DNA of 64,000 bases, taken from assembly GCF_025770735.1 (NCBI RefSeq), contig NZ_JAODPB010000009.1:1-64000 (forward strand). Reading direction: 5' to 3'. A program made the translations under genes and the position numbers. Shown here piece after piece: positions 56,083-64,000 of the stretch; within the stretch, counting starts at the first letter, position 1, and every line of letters begins with the position of its first letter. The stretch comes from Shouchella tritolerans (lineage in GTDB: Bacteria; Bacillota; Bacilli; Bacillales; Bacillaceae_D). The notes under the pieces were generated by a model that searched no databases, was not told where the DNA came from, and worked only from the letters and a program-made list of their open reading frames with translations.

Positions 56083-57291
56083 ATGAGAGTGAACAAGGCA
56101 AGAATTGTAATCGCTGGGGCAGGATATGGCGGCATGAATACAGCGGTTACGCTGTCAAAGAAGTTAGGGCCAAATGATGCATCCATTACCCTTGTAAACA
56201 AACATGATTACCACTACCAAACAACTTGGCTCCATGAACCGGCTGCGGGAACGCTTGAGCCCGACCGCACACGAGTCAAGATCACCGACGTTTTAAACAC
56301 AAGTCGGGTCAACTTTGTGCAAGATGAAGTATTGGAAGTAAAAACCGACGAAAAGAAAGTGATGTTAAAAGATGGCGAGCTCGAATATGACTACTTAGTC
56401 CTAGCGCTAGGAGCAACTGCTGAGACGTTTGGCATTCCTGGCGTACACGAGCATGCCTTCACAAAATGGACGCTTAACGGAGCGCGCCAAGTCAAAGACC
56501 ATATTGATGCCCAATTTGCCAACTATAACAATGTAGAAGACAAGCATGAAGGCTTGCTTACATTTGTTGTTGCAGGTGCAGGGTTTACAGGAATCGAGTT
56601 TATTGGCGAACTTTCAGAGCGTGTGCCTGAGCTTTGCAAAACATATGATGTGCCTCGTGAAAAAGTAAGGCTGTTTGTCGTTGAAGCAGCGCCAACTGCA
56701 TTGCCTGGCTTCGATCCAGAGCTGGTCGAATACGCTATGAACTTGTTGGAAAGCCGCGGCGTTGAGTTTAAAATCAACACACCGATTAAAGAAGTCACTG
56801 CTTCTGGCGTCATTGTCGGCGAAGGTGAAGAAATTAAAGCAGAAACGGTTATTTGGGCGACTGGTGTGCGCGGAAACCCTGTTATTGAGAAATCAGGATT
56901 TGAAGCAATGCGCGGCCGTGTCAAAGTCAATCCTGACTTGCGTGCTCCAGGACATGAAGATGTCTTCATTATTGGCGATTGTGCACTCATCATCAATGAA
57001 GAAACAGACAGGCCATATCCGCCGACTGCGCAAATCGCGATGCAAATGGCGAAAACTTGTTCGAATAACTTAATTGCCCTGAACAAGGGAAGCTCTAACC
57101 TCGAAACCTTCAAGTTTGATAATAAAGGGACTGTCGCTTCTCTTGGCGGAAAGCAAGCAATTGGCGTTGTTGGCTCCCGCAAAATTTACGGCGGCACAGC
57201 AAACTTTATGAAAAAAATGATTGATAACCGGGCACTCTTTATTCTTGGCGGCCCACTCCTCACGTTGAAAAAAGGCAAATTTCCTTTTTAA
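56083..57291 (+). CDS. yumB: Type II NADH dehydrogenase YumB
   Basis: A 402-residue NDH-2 flavoprotein, closely related to YumB: FAD motif [13 protein letters not shown], the [12 protein letters not shown]-type segment ([16 protein letters not shown]), NADH motif [16 protein letters not shown], and the C-terminal [22 protein letters not shown] quinone-side region. It feeds electrons from NADH to menaquinone without pumping. The C-terminal [16 protein letters not shown] is an amphipathic membrane-binding end. A possible Rex site lies upstream. I use the ATG at 56083; the in-frame GTG at 56080 overlaps the GGAAGTG. Confidence 0.93.
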   Translation: MRVNKARIVIAGAGYGGMNTAVTLSKKLGPNDASITLVNKHDYHYQTTWLHEPAAGTLEPDRTRVKITDVLNTSRVNFVQDEVLEVKTDEKKVMLKDGELEYDYLVLALGATAETFGIPGVHEHAFTKWTLNGARQVKDHIDAQFANYNNVEDKHEGLLTFVVAGAGFTGIEFIGELSERVPELCKTYDVPREKVRLFVVEAAPTALPGFDPELVEYAMNLLESRGVEFKINTPIKEVTASGVIVGEGEEIKAETVIWATGVRGNPVIEKSGFEAMRGRVKVNPDLRAPGHEDVFIIGDCALIINEETDRPYPPTAQIAMQMAKTCSNNLIALNKGSSNLETFKFDNKGTVASLGGKQAIGVVGSRKIYGGTANFMKKMIDNRALFILGGPLLTLKKGKFPF

Positions 57292-57302
57292 TGAGCGAAA
57301 CG

Positions 57303-57337
57303 GGACGAATTTTGCTTAGCCAAAATTCGTCCTTTTT
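57303..57337 (+). terminator. Terminator after yumB
   Basis: GGACGAATTTTG (57303-57314) pairs perfectly with CAAAATTCGTCC (57321-57332), followed by five T. Confidence 0.92.
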
Positions 57338-57344
57338 CTATGTT

Positions 57345-57496
57345 CAAAAGCTCAGACTTTAGCCAAACGCTCGCAGACATCCCGCTTATAGACTTGTTCT
57401 ATTGCTCATGGCTGTACGTTTGTATTTTCGTTTGCCTGGGCTTGTCTGACACGTTTTCTACCGTCTGGTTGATGTGTTCGACTTTGTCGACAACAT
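57345..57496 (-). repeat. Inverted, degenerate copy of the 47-kb repeat family
   Basis: On the minus strand, in the same order as the array: palindrome TTGTCGACAA (57493-57484), GGTAGAAAACG, GTGTCAGACAAG and, at the far end, GCGAGCGTTTGGCT. Similarity is clear but patchy. It fills the gap between yumB and yuiB. Confidence 0.6.
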
Positions 57497-57538
57497 CAAG
57501 CTTTTTTAGTACACTAAGTTTTGTAGGAGGGCGCTTAC

Positions 57539-57865
57539 ATGAATGAAATCCATATACTGCAACTGATCGTATCGATTTTGCTGTTTTTTGTTTTGTTTGC
57601 GGGTATCGGCTTTTTGCTTAATATGGTGCTGCGGTTAACATGGATTATGGCGTTTCTTTATCCAATTGTAGTGTTGCTGATTGTTAACGAAGAGCCTTAT
57701 CGCCAATATATCGCTGCTCCAGGACAAGCATTTCCGGCTTTGTTTGAAAAAGTCGTGTCTCTTCATCTAGCAGACTTGATTATTTTAGCAAGCGGCTTTT
57801 TAGGGGCCGTTGCCTCGGGGATTATTATGAAACTGCTCCGCAAAGCGGGCTATCAAATGTTTTAA
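57539..57865 (+). CDS. yuiB: Small membrane protein YuiB
   Basis: A 108-residue protein with about three membrane helices (8-30, 34-50, 76-98), matching YuiB by size, hydropathy and position between yumB and yuiC. GTAGGAGGGCG precedes the ATG. Function unknown. A hairpin terminator follows. Confidence 0.82.
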   Translation: MNEIHILQLIVSILLFFVLFAGIGFLLNMVLRLTWIMAFLYPIVVLLIVNEEPYRQYIAAPGQAFPALFEKVVSLHLADLIILASGFLGAVASGIIMKLLRKAGYQMF

Positions 57866-57867
57866 GC

Positions 57868-57897
57868 AAACAGGCGTGATTTTAGCCTGTTTTTTTG
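57868..57897 (+). terminator. Terminator after yuiB
   Basis: AAACAGGC (57868-57875) pairs with GCCTGTTT (57885-57892), followed by a run of T. Confidence 0.85.
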
Positions 57898-57947
57898 TGC
57901 ATATTCTCTCTTTTGCTGGCAATGCTGTAAAAAGAGGAGTGTGACGT

Positions 57948-58568
57948 ATGCTTAAATCAACCCACTTAAGAAAATGGATGTTTCGCGCGGTGATGGTCGT
58001 TTTGTTTATGGCCGCGCTGCTCACAACTGTTCATGTCTTTACTAATTTAACTGTCTTCCATTTTCATTCTCTACCAAGCGTAGAAAAGCGCACTGCTGTT
58101 CAAGCAAAGACGATTCCAGGCGTAACAGTGCCGGTTTACAAAATGATGGAAAAGGAATTGGATACCAGTCTTTATGAACGGACAAGAGTAACTGCCACTG
58201 GCTATACGGCAGGGGTCGAGTCAACTGGGAAAGCGCCTGGCGATCCTGCCTATGGCATCACGTATTCTGGCTTGCCGGTGGAGCGCAATACGTATTCAAC
58301 GATTGCTGCAGACCCTGCTGTGTTTCCGATTGGCTCCATTTTATTTGTACCAGGTTACGGGTATGGGGTAGTGGCAGATACAGGATCCGCTATAAAGGGG
58401 AAACACATCGATTTATATTATCCTACCGTTGCGGATGTCTATAACGAGTGGGGGAAACAAGAGCTTGATGTGTATATGATTAAAAAAGGAAGCGGCGAAT
58501 TGACGCAAAAAGAGCTTGATGATTTAAATAGCGCTGCATCTATACATGTGTTTCGTCGTCGCACATAA
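57948..58568 (+). CDS. yuiC: 3D-domain cell-wall protein YuiC
   Basis: A 206-residue exported protein: membrane anchor (about 10-32) and a C-terminal 3D domain ([27 protein letters not shown], then [17 protein letters not shown]) holding the three conserved aspartates. YuiC belongs to the Sps/Rpf-like group of lytic transglycosylases linked to resuscitation and spore outgrowth. AAGAGGAGTG precedes the ATG. Confidence 0.88.
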   Translation: MLKSTHLRKWMFRAVMVVLFMAALLTTVHVFTNLTVFHFHSLPSVEKRTAVQAKTIPGVTVPVYKMMEKELDTSLYERTRVTATGYTAGVESTGKAPGDPAYGITYSGLPVERNTYSTIAADPAVFPIGSILFVPGYGYGVVADTGSAIKGKHIDLYYPTVADVYNEWGKQELDVYMIKKGSGELTQKELDDLNSAASIHVFRRRT

Positions 58569-58572
58569 TAGT

Positions 58573-58602
58573 GCGGACAGGCTGTTAAAAAAGCCTGTCC
58601 GC
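58573..58602. terminator. Bidirectional terminator between yuiC and yuiD
   Basis: GCGGACAGGCT (58573-58583) pairs with AGCCTGTCCGC (58592-58602) around an A-rich loop. Confidence 0.75.
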
Positions 58603-58608
58603 TCGCAT

Positions 58609-59079
58609 TTAACCTATGAACCATGTATGCAATAGCAACGCGAGGATAATTCCCAGCAACGCGCCGAAAAATACTTCAATTGGCTGATGGCCAAGTAACT
58701 CTTTTAGTTTTTGTTCATTTTCTTTCTTAGGCCACGTTTTAATTTCTTCTACAAGCTTGTTGAAGTCTTGCACGAGCTGGTTTAACACAGTGGCATGGTA
58801 GCCTGCGTGGCGCCTAACGCCTGTAGCATCAAACATGACAATAATGCCAAGCACAGCGGATACGGCAAAAAGGGAAGAGTCCAACCCATGCTCAATCGCT
58901 ACGGCAGTAGACAAGGCGGTAACAGCCGCCGAATGAGAGCTGGGCATCCCGCCTGTACTTGTGAACAATGAAAAATCAAGTTTTTTTGTAGCAAAAAAGG
59001 CGAGTGGAATCTTAATCGCTTGCGCAATAATAATTGCCGTAAATGCCGCCCAAAGCGGGAAATTATCCAAAATTTCCAT
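58609..59079 (-). CDS. yuiD: DUF212 membrane protein YuiD
   Basis: A 156-residue membrane protein of the DUF212 family (divergent PAP2/acid phosphatase-like), with the conserved TSTGGMPSSHSAAVTAL and GVRRHAGYHATVLN segments. Similar motifs in PAP2 enzymes form the phosphatase site, but activity is not known here. The ATG at 59079 follows AAAGGAAGAG; the frame extends to 59136 without a ribosome site. Confidence 0.9.
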   Translation of the reverse strand: MEILDNFPLWAAFTAIIIAQAIKIPLAFFATKKLDFSLFTSTGGMPSSHSAAVTALSTAVAIEHGLDSSLFAVSAVLGIIVMFDATGVRRHAGYHATVLNQLVQDFNKLVEEIKTWPKKENEQKLKELLGHQPIEVFFGALLGIILALLLHTWFIG

Positions 59080-59216
59080 GTTCTCTTCCTTTCGCTGATA
59101 AGCCTCTTTAATTCGTATAGTATAACATACGTTCATGGCGATTTCCTTGACGGGATATTGATTTTTTGTAAGGGATTTTAGCCGCTATGGTATACTGGCA
59201 GTGAGGAGGGAATTGC

Positions 59217-60707
59217 ATGTTTTATCTAACAGATCAATGGACAATGGCTTCATCGGAGGAAGTGCTCGTTGTCGGAATATGGAAGAAAAAGCCTTTTAGC
59301 GGTATAGTGAAGTCGCTAGACGAGGCATTGGCAGGACAGTTGGGAGAGTTAAAAAAGCAAACCGTTTTTCCAAAGAAAAGCGGTGGTATCCTCACCATTC
59401 CTACGCTTGGTTTGATTGCTGCTAAACGTATTTATGCGATCTACTTAGGGGAAGAGGATGGATTCGGGACAGACGAGTTGCGGGAATGTCTCGGCCATGT
59501 AGGAAAGCAACTAAAAAAAGAACGTGTGGAAACTGCAGGGGTGTTGCTGGATAGTTTTGTGACAGACGCTGTTTCGGCGGAAGATGCTGCCTTTGGGATT
59601 GGAGAAGGCATAGCTCTTGGTAGCTACGATAAACAGACGTATAAAGAAAAGAGCAATGAACCGATTAGAACCCTTGCAAAAGTAACGCTTTATAGCAACA
59701 GAGAAGGGCTCACCTTTTATGCTGACCGGGGATATACATATGGAAAGGGGACAAATTTGGCGCGCAAGCTCGTGAATATGCCAGGCAACCTCTTGACGCC
59801 AAGCGACTTGGCCAATGAATCAGAGGCGCTTGCTAAAACATACGGCTTTGCATTCAATGTTCTTGAGCGAGAGGATATGGAACGCTTTGGAATGGGGGCG
59901 CTATTAGCTGTCGCTAATGGAAGCGATCAACCGCCGAAAATGATTATTATCCGCTACGATGGCAACCCTGAAAGCGACGATGTAACAGGGCTTGTCGGAA
60001 AAGGAATTACGTTTGATTCTGGCGGCTATTCGTTAAAACCTCCTGCCAACATGCATGAAATGAAAAACGATATGGGCGGAGCGGCAGCAGTGCTTGGGGC
60101 GATGGCCATTATTGGTGAAATGAAACCGAAAGTCAATGTATTGGCCGTCATTCCATCAAGTGAAAATTTAATTAATGGCTCCGCGATGAAGCCAGGTGAT
60201 GTCATCTGTTCACTAAGCGGCAAAACAATTGAAATGCGCAATGCAGACGCCGAGGGGCGTTTGGTTTTAGCAGATGGGATTACGTATGCGAAACAGCTTG
60301 GCGCCAAACGGCTTATCGATGTAGCAACGTTAACAGGCGCTTGTGTTGTGGCTCTTGGCCACGAAACGACTGGAGGAGTCGCTAACGATGATGCGCTCAT
60401 GGAGGCGGTTAAAGCAGCAGGCGATAAAGCAGGAGAGCCAATTTGGCAGTTTCCAAGTGGAAAAGGGTATAAAAAGCTGTTAGAATCGAGCGATATCGCC
60501 GACTTGAACAATTCACCTGGGCGTCCAGGCGCAAGCATAACAGCTGGGTTGTTTATCGGCGCCTTTGCCGAAAAAACGCCGTGGGTCCATCTCGACATTG
60601 CCGGAACGGGTTATTTAAACAAAGCAACAACCATTGGTCCGGCAGGAGCCACAGGGGTGATGGCGCGGACGTTAGCCCATTATGTTGAGTCGTTAAGCGA
60701 AGCATAA
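59217..60707 (+). CDS. pepA: M17 cytosolic leucyl aminopeptidase
   Basis: A 496-residue M17 aminopeptidase (YuiE in B. subtilis). The signature NADAEGRLVLADGI and the metal-binding VGKGITFDSGGYSLKP and MKNDMGGAA segments carry the two-zinc site and the catalytic lysine and arginine. The N-terminal domain (about 1-165) is the variable M17 N-domain. It removes N-terminal residues from peptides in the cytoplasm as a hexamer. TGAGGAGGG lies just before the ATG. A TATACT box about 25 bases upstream is a likely -10. Confidence 0.95.
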   Translation: MFYLTDQWTMASSEEVLVVGIWKKKPFSGIVKSLDEALAGQLGELKKQTVFPKKSGGILTIPTLGLIAAKRIYAIYLGEEDGFGTDELRECLGHVGKQLKKERVETAGVLLDSFVTDAVSAEDAAFGIGEGIALGSYDKQTYKEKSNEPIRTLAKVTLYSNREGLTFYADRGYTYGKGTNLARKLVNMPGNLLTPSDLANESEALAKTYGFAFNVLEREDMERFGMGALLAVANGSDQPPKMIIIRYDGNPESDDVTGLVGKGITFDSGGYSLKPPANMHEMKNDMGGAAAVLGAMAIIGEMKPKVNVLAVIPSSENLINGSAMKPGDVICSLSGKTIEMRNADAEGRLVLADGITYAKQLGAKRLIDVATLTGACVVALGHETTGGVANDDALMEAVKAAGDKAGEPIWQFPSGKGYKKLLESSDIADLNNSPGRPGASITAGLFIGAFAEKTPWVHLDIAGTGYLNKATTIGPAGATGVMARTLAHYVESLSEA

Positions 60708-60734
60708 CTTACTTTCGTTTCCCATTTTTTGTTC

Positions 60735-60763
60735 TTGTACGCATGGCGAAATAGGATTATAAT
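60735..60763 (+). promoter_or_regulatory. Sigma-A promoter for the small gene at 60818
   Basis: TTGTAC (60735-60740) and a perfect TATAAT (60758-60763) are 17 bases apart. Confidence 0.75.
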
Positions 60764-60817
60764 ACGGAGTAAGGATTCGTGTGAGCAGATTGTTTCTGGA
60801 CGAGGAAGGAGAACAAA

Positions 60818-61099
60818 ATGATTGAAACGGCCTATGTCGAAATAAAGCGTACGCGAGAACTTGGCACCATGGGGCGGAAATGCCGTGTTTTTCTTAACGA
60901 CCATTTTGTCGGTGCATTAAAACGAAAACAAAAAATGACGATCGAAGTTCCAGCAGGCACCCATACGCTTTTTGCTACAAATGATGCATCCTTTACGGAA
61001 CCAGTAAAATTGTCTGTTCAAGCAGGCGACACTATTTCTTACCAATTAAAAGGGCGCCGCAACAAATCATTATCGTTTACAAAAATCATTGCTTTTTAA
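60818..61099 (+). CDS. Small beta-rich protein, unknown
   Basis: A 93-residue basic protein rich in beta strands: VEIKRTRELGTMGRKCRVFLND, then VPAGTHTLFATNDASFTEPVKLSVQAGDTISYQL. The pattern of a short sandwich with a PxGxHxL turn resembles PEGA-like or similar domains, but I cannot name a family. It has a consensus promoter, an ACGAGGAAGGAG ribosome site and a perfect terminator, so it is very likely expressed. Confidence 0.75.
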   Translation: MIETAYVEIKRTRELGTMGRKCRVFLNDHFVGALKRKQKMTIEVPAGTHTLFATNDASFTEPVKLSVQAGDTISYQLKGRRNKSLSFTKIIAF

Positions 61100-61105
61100 T
61101 CGAAG

Positions 61106-61134
61106 CGCTAAAGGTTATTCCTTTAGCGTTTTTT
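61106..61134 (+). terminator. Terminator after the small gene at 60818
   Basis: CGCTAAAGG (61106-61114) pairs perfectly with CCTTTAGCG (61120-61128) around TTATT, followed by six T. Confidence 0.92.
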
Positions 61135-61305
61135 ATTTTGCATATGCATATGTGTGTGCCGATCAATGTGAGGCGTGTTGATTTGATTCTAGATGGAGGC
61201 GTTTTTTTGGCAGCACGGCAATGGTTGACAGAAAAAAACGGGCATGGTAACGTAGTAAATGTTTTCGTTGTTTAATGATTTAATAAGATAAAGGAATTGG
61301 TATGT

Positions 61306-62634
61306 ATGAATGCTGTTGTCGTCGCAGTTGGCTTAATGCTGCTTTTGAGTTTGCTACGTGTGCACGTTGTGTTGGCTTTAGCGATATCGGCTATTGTTGG
61401 CGGGCTTGTTGGTGGGCTAAGTTTTAACACAACAGTCCAAGTGTTTACAGCTGGATTGGGAGGCAATGCAGAAATTGCTTTTAGCTACGCTCTGTTGGGC
61501 GGATTTGCTATTGCACTAGCTAAAACAGGGCTACCAGACTTTTTAATTGGCAAACTCCAGCAGTGGATGGAACGAAAAGGAGAGAGCAGGCGGCAGACGT
61601 TGACAAAAATGTTGCTTTTTCTAATGTTGACCATTGTCGCGTGCATGTCACAAAATCTGATACCGATCCACATTGCTTTTATTCCAATTTTAATTCCGCC
61701 AATTTTAACCATCTTAAATCAGCTACAAGTAGACAGACGTTTAATTGCTTGTATTCTCACCTTTGGCCTCACAGCTCCTTATATGCTTCTCCCTTATGGG
61801 TTCGGCCAACTTTTTCATCGTATCATTGCCGACAATATGGCACAAAGCGGGCTTGTAATCGATATGGCGATGATACCTGAAGCCATGCTTCTGCCGACAG
61901 CAAGTTCTGTACTTGGCTTGGCGATTGCCGTATTTGTAAGTTATCGCAAAAACAGAGCGTATGATGACGAACCACTGGCCGGCTTTGGGCATGTACAAGA
62001 ACAGCAGTCCTATACAAAGTGGACACTGACCGCCGCTGGGGTGGCAGTTGTCGTTACAGTTGCTGTGCAATGGGCATATAGCGACTCGATGGTACCAGCT
62101 GCGTTGTCTGGCATTTTCGTATTGTTGGCTACGAGAGCCGTGCAATTTCGAATTGCCGACGACATGATTACCGACGGTATGAAAATGATGGCTTTTATCG
62201 GCTTTGTTATGCTTGCCGCTGCCGGTTTTGCTGATGTAATTAGGGAAACGGGGCACGTAGAAACACTTGTGGCCGACGTCGTCGCTGCCCTTGGAGGCAA
62301 TAAAGCGATTGCGGTAGTGGCGATGCTTGCTGTTGGGCTAGTTATTACTTTAGGCATTGGCTCATCGTTTTCGACAATTCCGATCATTGCAGTGTTATTT
62401 GTGCCCCTTGGCATGGAGCTAGGTTTATCCACAATGGCGATTATTTCGCTCATTGGTTCAGCAGGGGCAATTGGCGATGCAGGAGCGCCTGCATCTGATT
62501 CAACTCTAGGCTCTACTGCAGGCTTAAATGCCGACGGCCAACACAACCATATTTGGGATACATGTGTGCCGACTTTTCTCCACTTTACCGTTCCGTTGTT
62601 TGTATTTGGTTGGATCGCAGCAATGGTCTTGTAG
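61306..62634 (+). CDS. yuiF: YuiF-type Na+/H+ antiporter-family transporter
   Basis: A 442-residue polytopic membrane protein of the Na+/H+ antiporter/amino-acid transporter family (YuiF). Its length matches B. subtilis YuiF when started at the ATG at 61306. Conserved stretches include SYALLGGFAIALAKTGLPDFL, MSQNLIPIHIAFIPILIPP and IGSAGAIGDAGAPASDSTLG. It probably exchanges a cation for, or imports, an amino acid; the substrate is unknown. The frame is open to a TTG at 61297 that overlaps the ribosome site AAAGGA. Confidence 0.88.
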   Translation: MNAVVVAVGLMLLLSLLRVHVVLALAISAIVGGLVGGLSFNTTVQVFTAGLGGNAEIAFSYALLGGFAIALAKTGLPDFLIGKLQQWMERKGESRRQTLTKMLLFLMLTIVACMSQNLIPIHIAFIPILIPPILTILNQLQVDRRLIACILTFGLTAPYMLLPYGFGQLFHRIIADNMAQSGLVIDMAMIPEAMLLPTASSVLGLAIAVFVSYRKNRAYDDEPLAGFGHVQEQQSYTKWTLTAAGVAVVVTVAVQWAYSDSMVPAALSGIFVLLATRAVQFRIADDMITDGMKMMAFIGFVMLAAAGFADVIRETGHVETLVADVVAALGGNKAIAVVAMLAVGLVITLGIGSSFSTIPIIAVLFVPLGMELGLSTMAIISLIGSAGAIGDAGAPASDSTLGSTAGLNADGQHNHIWDTCVPTFLHFTVPLFVFGWIAAMVL

Positions 62635-62653
62635 GGAAGGGTGGGAACGAAAA

Positions 62654-62685
62654 AACGCAAGCGTTCGCGGGCGAGCGCTTGCGTT
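62654..62685. terminator. Bidirectional terminator between yuiF and the HU gene
   Basis: AACGCAAGCG (62654-62663) pairs perfectly with CGCTTGCGTT (62676-62685), with A runs before and T-rich sequence after. Confidence 0.85.
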
Positions 62686-62688
62686 CTC

Positions 62689-62961
62689 TTATTTTACAGC
62701 GTCTTTTAGTTGTTTGCCCGCTTTAAATGCAGGCGTTTTTGTGGCGGCGATATCGATTTCTTCACCTGTTTGTGGATTGCGGCCTTTTCTTGCTGCTCGC
62801 TCGCGGACTTCAAAGTTGCCGAAGCCAATTAGTTGGACACTTTCACCTTTGCCAAGTGACTCTGAAATTAAATCAAACATGCTGTTAACGGCAGCCGATG
62901 CATCTTTTTTTGAAAGCTGGGTGCGTTCAGCAAGGGCATTAATCAATTCTGTTTTATTCAT
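62689..62961 (-). CDS. hup: HU-family DNA-binding protein
   Basis: A 90-residue histone-like HU protein: [21 protein letters not shown] at the N-terminus, the [24 protein letters not shown] arm region with the proline at the DNA-kinking tip, and [12 protein letters not shown] at the end. It bends and compacts DNA as a dimer. The ATG at 62961 gives the usual HU N-terminus. An ATG one codon earlier and the open frame to 62976 are less likely because GAGGAG is too close. Confidence 0.95.
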   Translation of the reverse strand: MNKTELINALAERTQLSKKDASAAVNSMFDLISESLGKGESVQLIGFGNFEVRERAARKGRNPQTGEEIDIAATKTPAFKAGKQLKDAVK

Positions 62962-63033
62962 CATACCACTCCTCAAATGACTAATTGGTAAGTTCTGCTA
63001 CCATCATACCCACATAACTCGTTTCTATACGTT

Positions 63034-63864
63034 TTAAGCGCTTTTTTTTCGCAAATGGTGCAAAGTCGCGTTTATTTCCGCTCCTACAATGAGGATAATC
63101 CCGGTCAGAAAGAACCAAAACATAAGAATGATCACGCCTGCCAGCGGGCCGTATGTGCTTTCATAATTGGCGTAATGACTGACATATAGGGAGAAGAAAA
63201 AGGAAATTAACTGCCAACCGATTGTGGCGAAAATAGCCCCTGTTAGCCCGTCGCGAAAGCGCTGTTTCGTGTTAGGTGCAATCCAGTACAACGCCATTAG
63301 AGCGACAATCATGATTGCAAATGCTGCAACCCAGCGCAAATTGTCGAGTGCGGAAACGAGCTCGGTTGGAAGAAGCAAAAACGCCTCAAGAATGGTTAAA
63401 ATTTGATTCCCAAATACGGGAAGAGCGAGTGTGATGATAATAAGCAACACCATACCAATTGTCAATCCAATCGCAATGCTGCGGAGCTTTAAAAAATGTC
63501 TCGTCTCTTCAATGTTGTAAGCGCGGTTTACTGAACGAATAAAAGCGTTGATCCCGTTTGAAGCCGACCAGAGCGTGCCTAAGATCCCAATTGACAGCAA
63601 GCCTGCTTGTGGTTCACCAATGGTATTTAGGACAATTCGGCTGAACGTGTCGCCAATTTCACCAGGAAAATAGGCATTAATTAAGTTTTGTACTTCATCA
63701 TTGTTAATTTCAAAAAAGGATACGCCGGCGAGCACAAAAATCATGAGTGGAAAAATCGATAAAATAAAATAAAAAGCAAGCGTAGCCGCCAAGTCAGGAA
63801 TAGGATCGCTTTTTATTTGGGCAATCAATTTCTTTGTAAACAAACGAGCAAAACGCAAGTCCAT
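63034..63864 (-). CDS. YihY/BrkB-family membrane protein
   Basis: A 276-residue protein with about six membrane helices and the YihY signature: DLAATLAFYFILSIFPLMIF near the start, a LWSASNGINAFIRSVNRAYN segment in the middle, and YGPLAGVIILMFWFFLTG near the end. The family was once annotated as ribonuclease BN, but that activity belongs to another protein, so the real function is unknown. B. subtilis YfkH is a homologue. The ATG at 63864 lies 5 bases after GGAGGGAG; the frame to 63897 lacks a site. Confidence 0.88.
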   Translation of the reverse strand: MDLRFARLFTKKLIAQIKSDPIPDLAATLAFYFILSIFPLMIFVLAGVSFFEINNDEVQNLINAYFPGEIGDTFSRIVLNTIGEPQAGLLSIGILGTLWSASNGINAFIRSVNRAYNIEETRHFLKLRSIAIGLTIGMVLLIIITLALPVFGNQILTILEAFLLLPTELVSALDNLRWVAAFAIMIVALMALYWIAPNTKQRFRDGLTGAIFATIGWQLISFFFSLYVSHYANYESTYGPLAGVIILMFWFFLTGIILIVGAEINATLHHLRKKSA

Positions 63865-63990
63865 ATTCTCCCTCCAGACATGAAACAACCCATTCATTTA
63901 TACCCGATCTTCTAAAATCATAAACAAACACTTCGACAGGACGACTCATTATCCTATATACTAAAAGGAAATACAAAAGGAGTGGATACG

Positions 63991-64000
63991 ATGCCTTCAG
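63991..64000 (+). CDS. Start of a gene cut by the window edge
   Basis: ATG (63991) follows AAAAGGAGTGG at ideal spacing, so a gene begins here, but only three codons (Met-Pro-Ser) are visible. It is divergent from the YihY-family gene. Product unknown. Confidence 0.55.

Noticed and set aside
56523-57182. 219-residue minus-strand ORF inside yumB
   Set aside because: It mirrors the codon pattern of yumB on the opposite strand, has no ribosome site, and yumB motifs are intact.
60026-60598. 190-residue minus-strand ORF inside pepA
   Set aside because: Antisense shadow; pepA active-site motifs are complete on the plus strand.
62010-62660. 216-residue minus-strand ORF inside yuiF
   Set aside because: Antisense shadow of a hydrophobic gene; it would read through the terminator and has no ribosome site.

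Overview
The window is a low-to-mid GC, densely coded Bacillaceae chromosome segment. About half of it follows the Bacillus subtilis yun-yut-yum-yui gene order (yunF-E-D-C, yunB, lytH/yunA, lipA, yutC-D-E-F-G-H, hom-thrC-thrB, yutI, yuzD, yutJ, yuzB, dapF, yutM, yumC, yumB, yuiB-C-D, pepA, yuiF). Sporulation genes (yunB, yutH, a YhcN/YlaJ lipoprotein, a Spo0E-like peptide, a collagen-like protein) fit an endospore former. An alkaliphilic or haloalkaliphilic relative such as the Shouchella/Alkalihalobacillus clausii group is my best guess. That is inference from gene content, not from a search.

Layout. 1-4.2 kb: the 5' end of a collagen-like protein gene, a NodB-type deacetylase and a two-component system, all on the minus strand. 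4.4-6.1 kb: isocitrate lyase, preceded by a tiny zinc-ribbon gene and a 19-codon leader ORF, and followed by a decayed fragment of a BglG/LicT-type gene. 6.4-12.5 kb: an aryl-beta-glucoside operon (licT, bglP, two 6-phospho-beta-glucosidases). It carries a putative cre and two RAT/terminator switches, one before licT and one before bglP. 12.6-23.2 kb: accessory genes, namely a methyltransferase, an aldo-keto reductase, an AraC regulator, a Fur-boxed orphan siderophore-binding lipoprotein, a LysR/MFS pair, a kinase-like protein, a DHFR-like reductase, a Cdd1-type HhH protein, a duplicated small membrane protein with one frameshifted copy, a PH-domain protein and an orphan DUF5082-type protein. 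23.4-46.3 kb: mostly conserved housekeeping genes (thymidylate synthase and DHFR, a lysine riboswitch on an NhaC-type transporter, lipoyl synthase, threonine synthesis, DapF, MqnE). 46.5-49.1 kb: a Spo0E-like peptide, yutM, a 128-bp tandem repeat array and an amino-acid ABC transporter without an ATPase gene. 49.3-54.7 kb: the mannitol operon mtlA-mtlR-mtlF-mtlD. 54.8-64 kb: redox enzymes yumC and yumB, the yui block, an HU protein and a YihY-family membrane protein.

How the genes work together. The bgl operon takes up and cleaves aryl-beta-glucosides, with LicT relieving termination. The mtl operon imports mannitol and oxidises mannitol-1-P. hom-thrC-thrB converts aspartate semialdehyde to threonine. 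thyA and dfrA make and recycle folate for dTMP. yutJ and yumB are two NDH-2-type dehydrogenases.

Points that stand out: an uninterrupted TetR-NDH-2 (YutJ) reading frame that still has an internal ribosome binding site; a mannitol EII with two tandem IIB domains; a repeat family with an array at 47.1-47.5 kb and single copies elsewhere, mostly in convergent intergenic gaps; a putative Rex site before yumB; and a decayed licT fragment 2 kb from the intact gene. No rRNA, tRNA, CRISPR array, transposase or prophage was seen.
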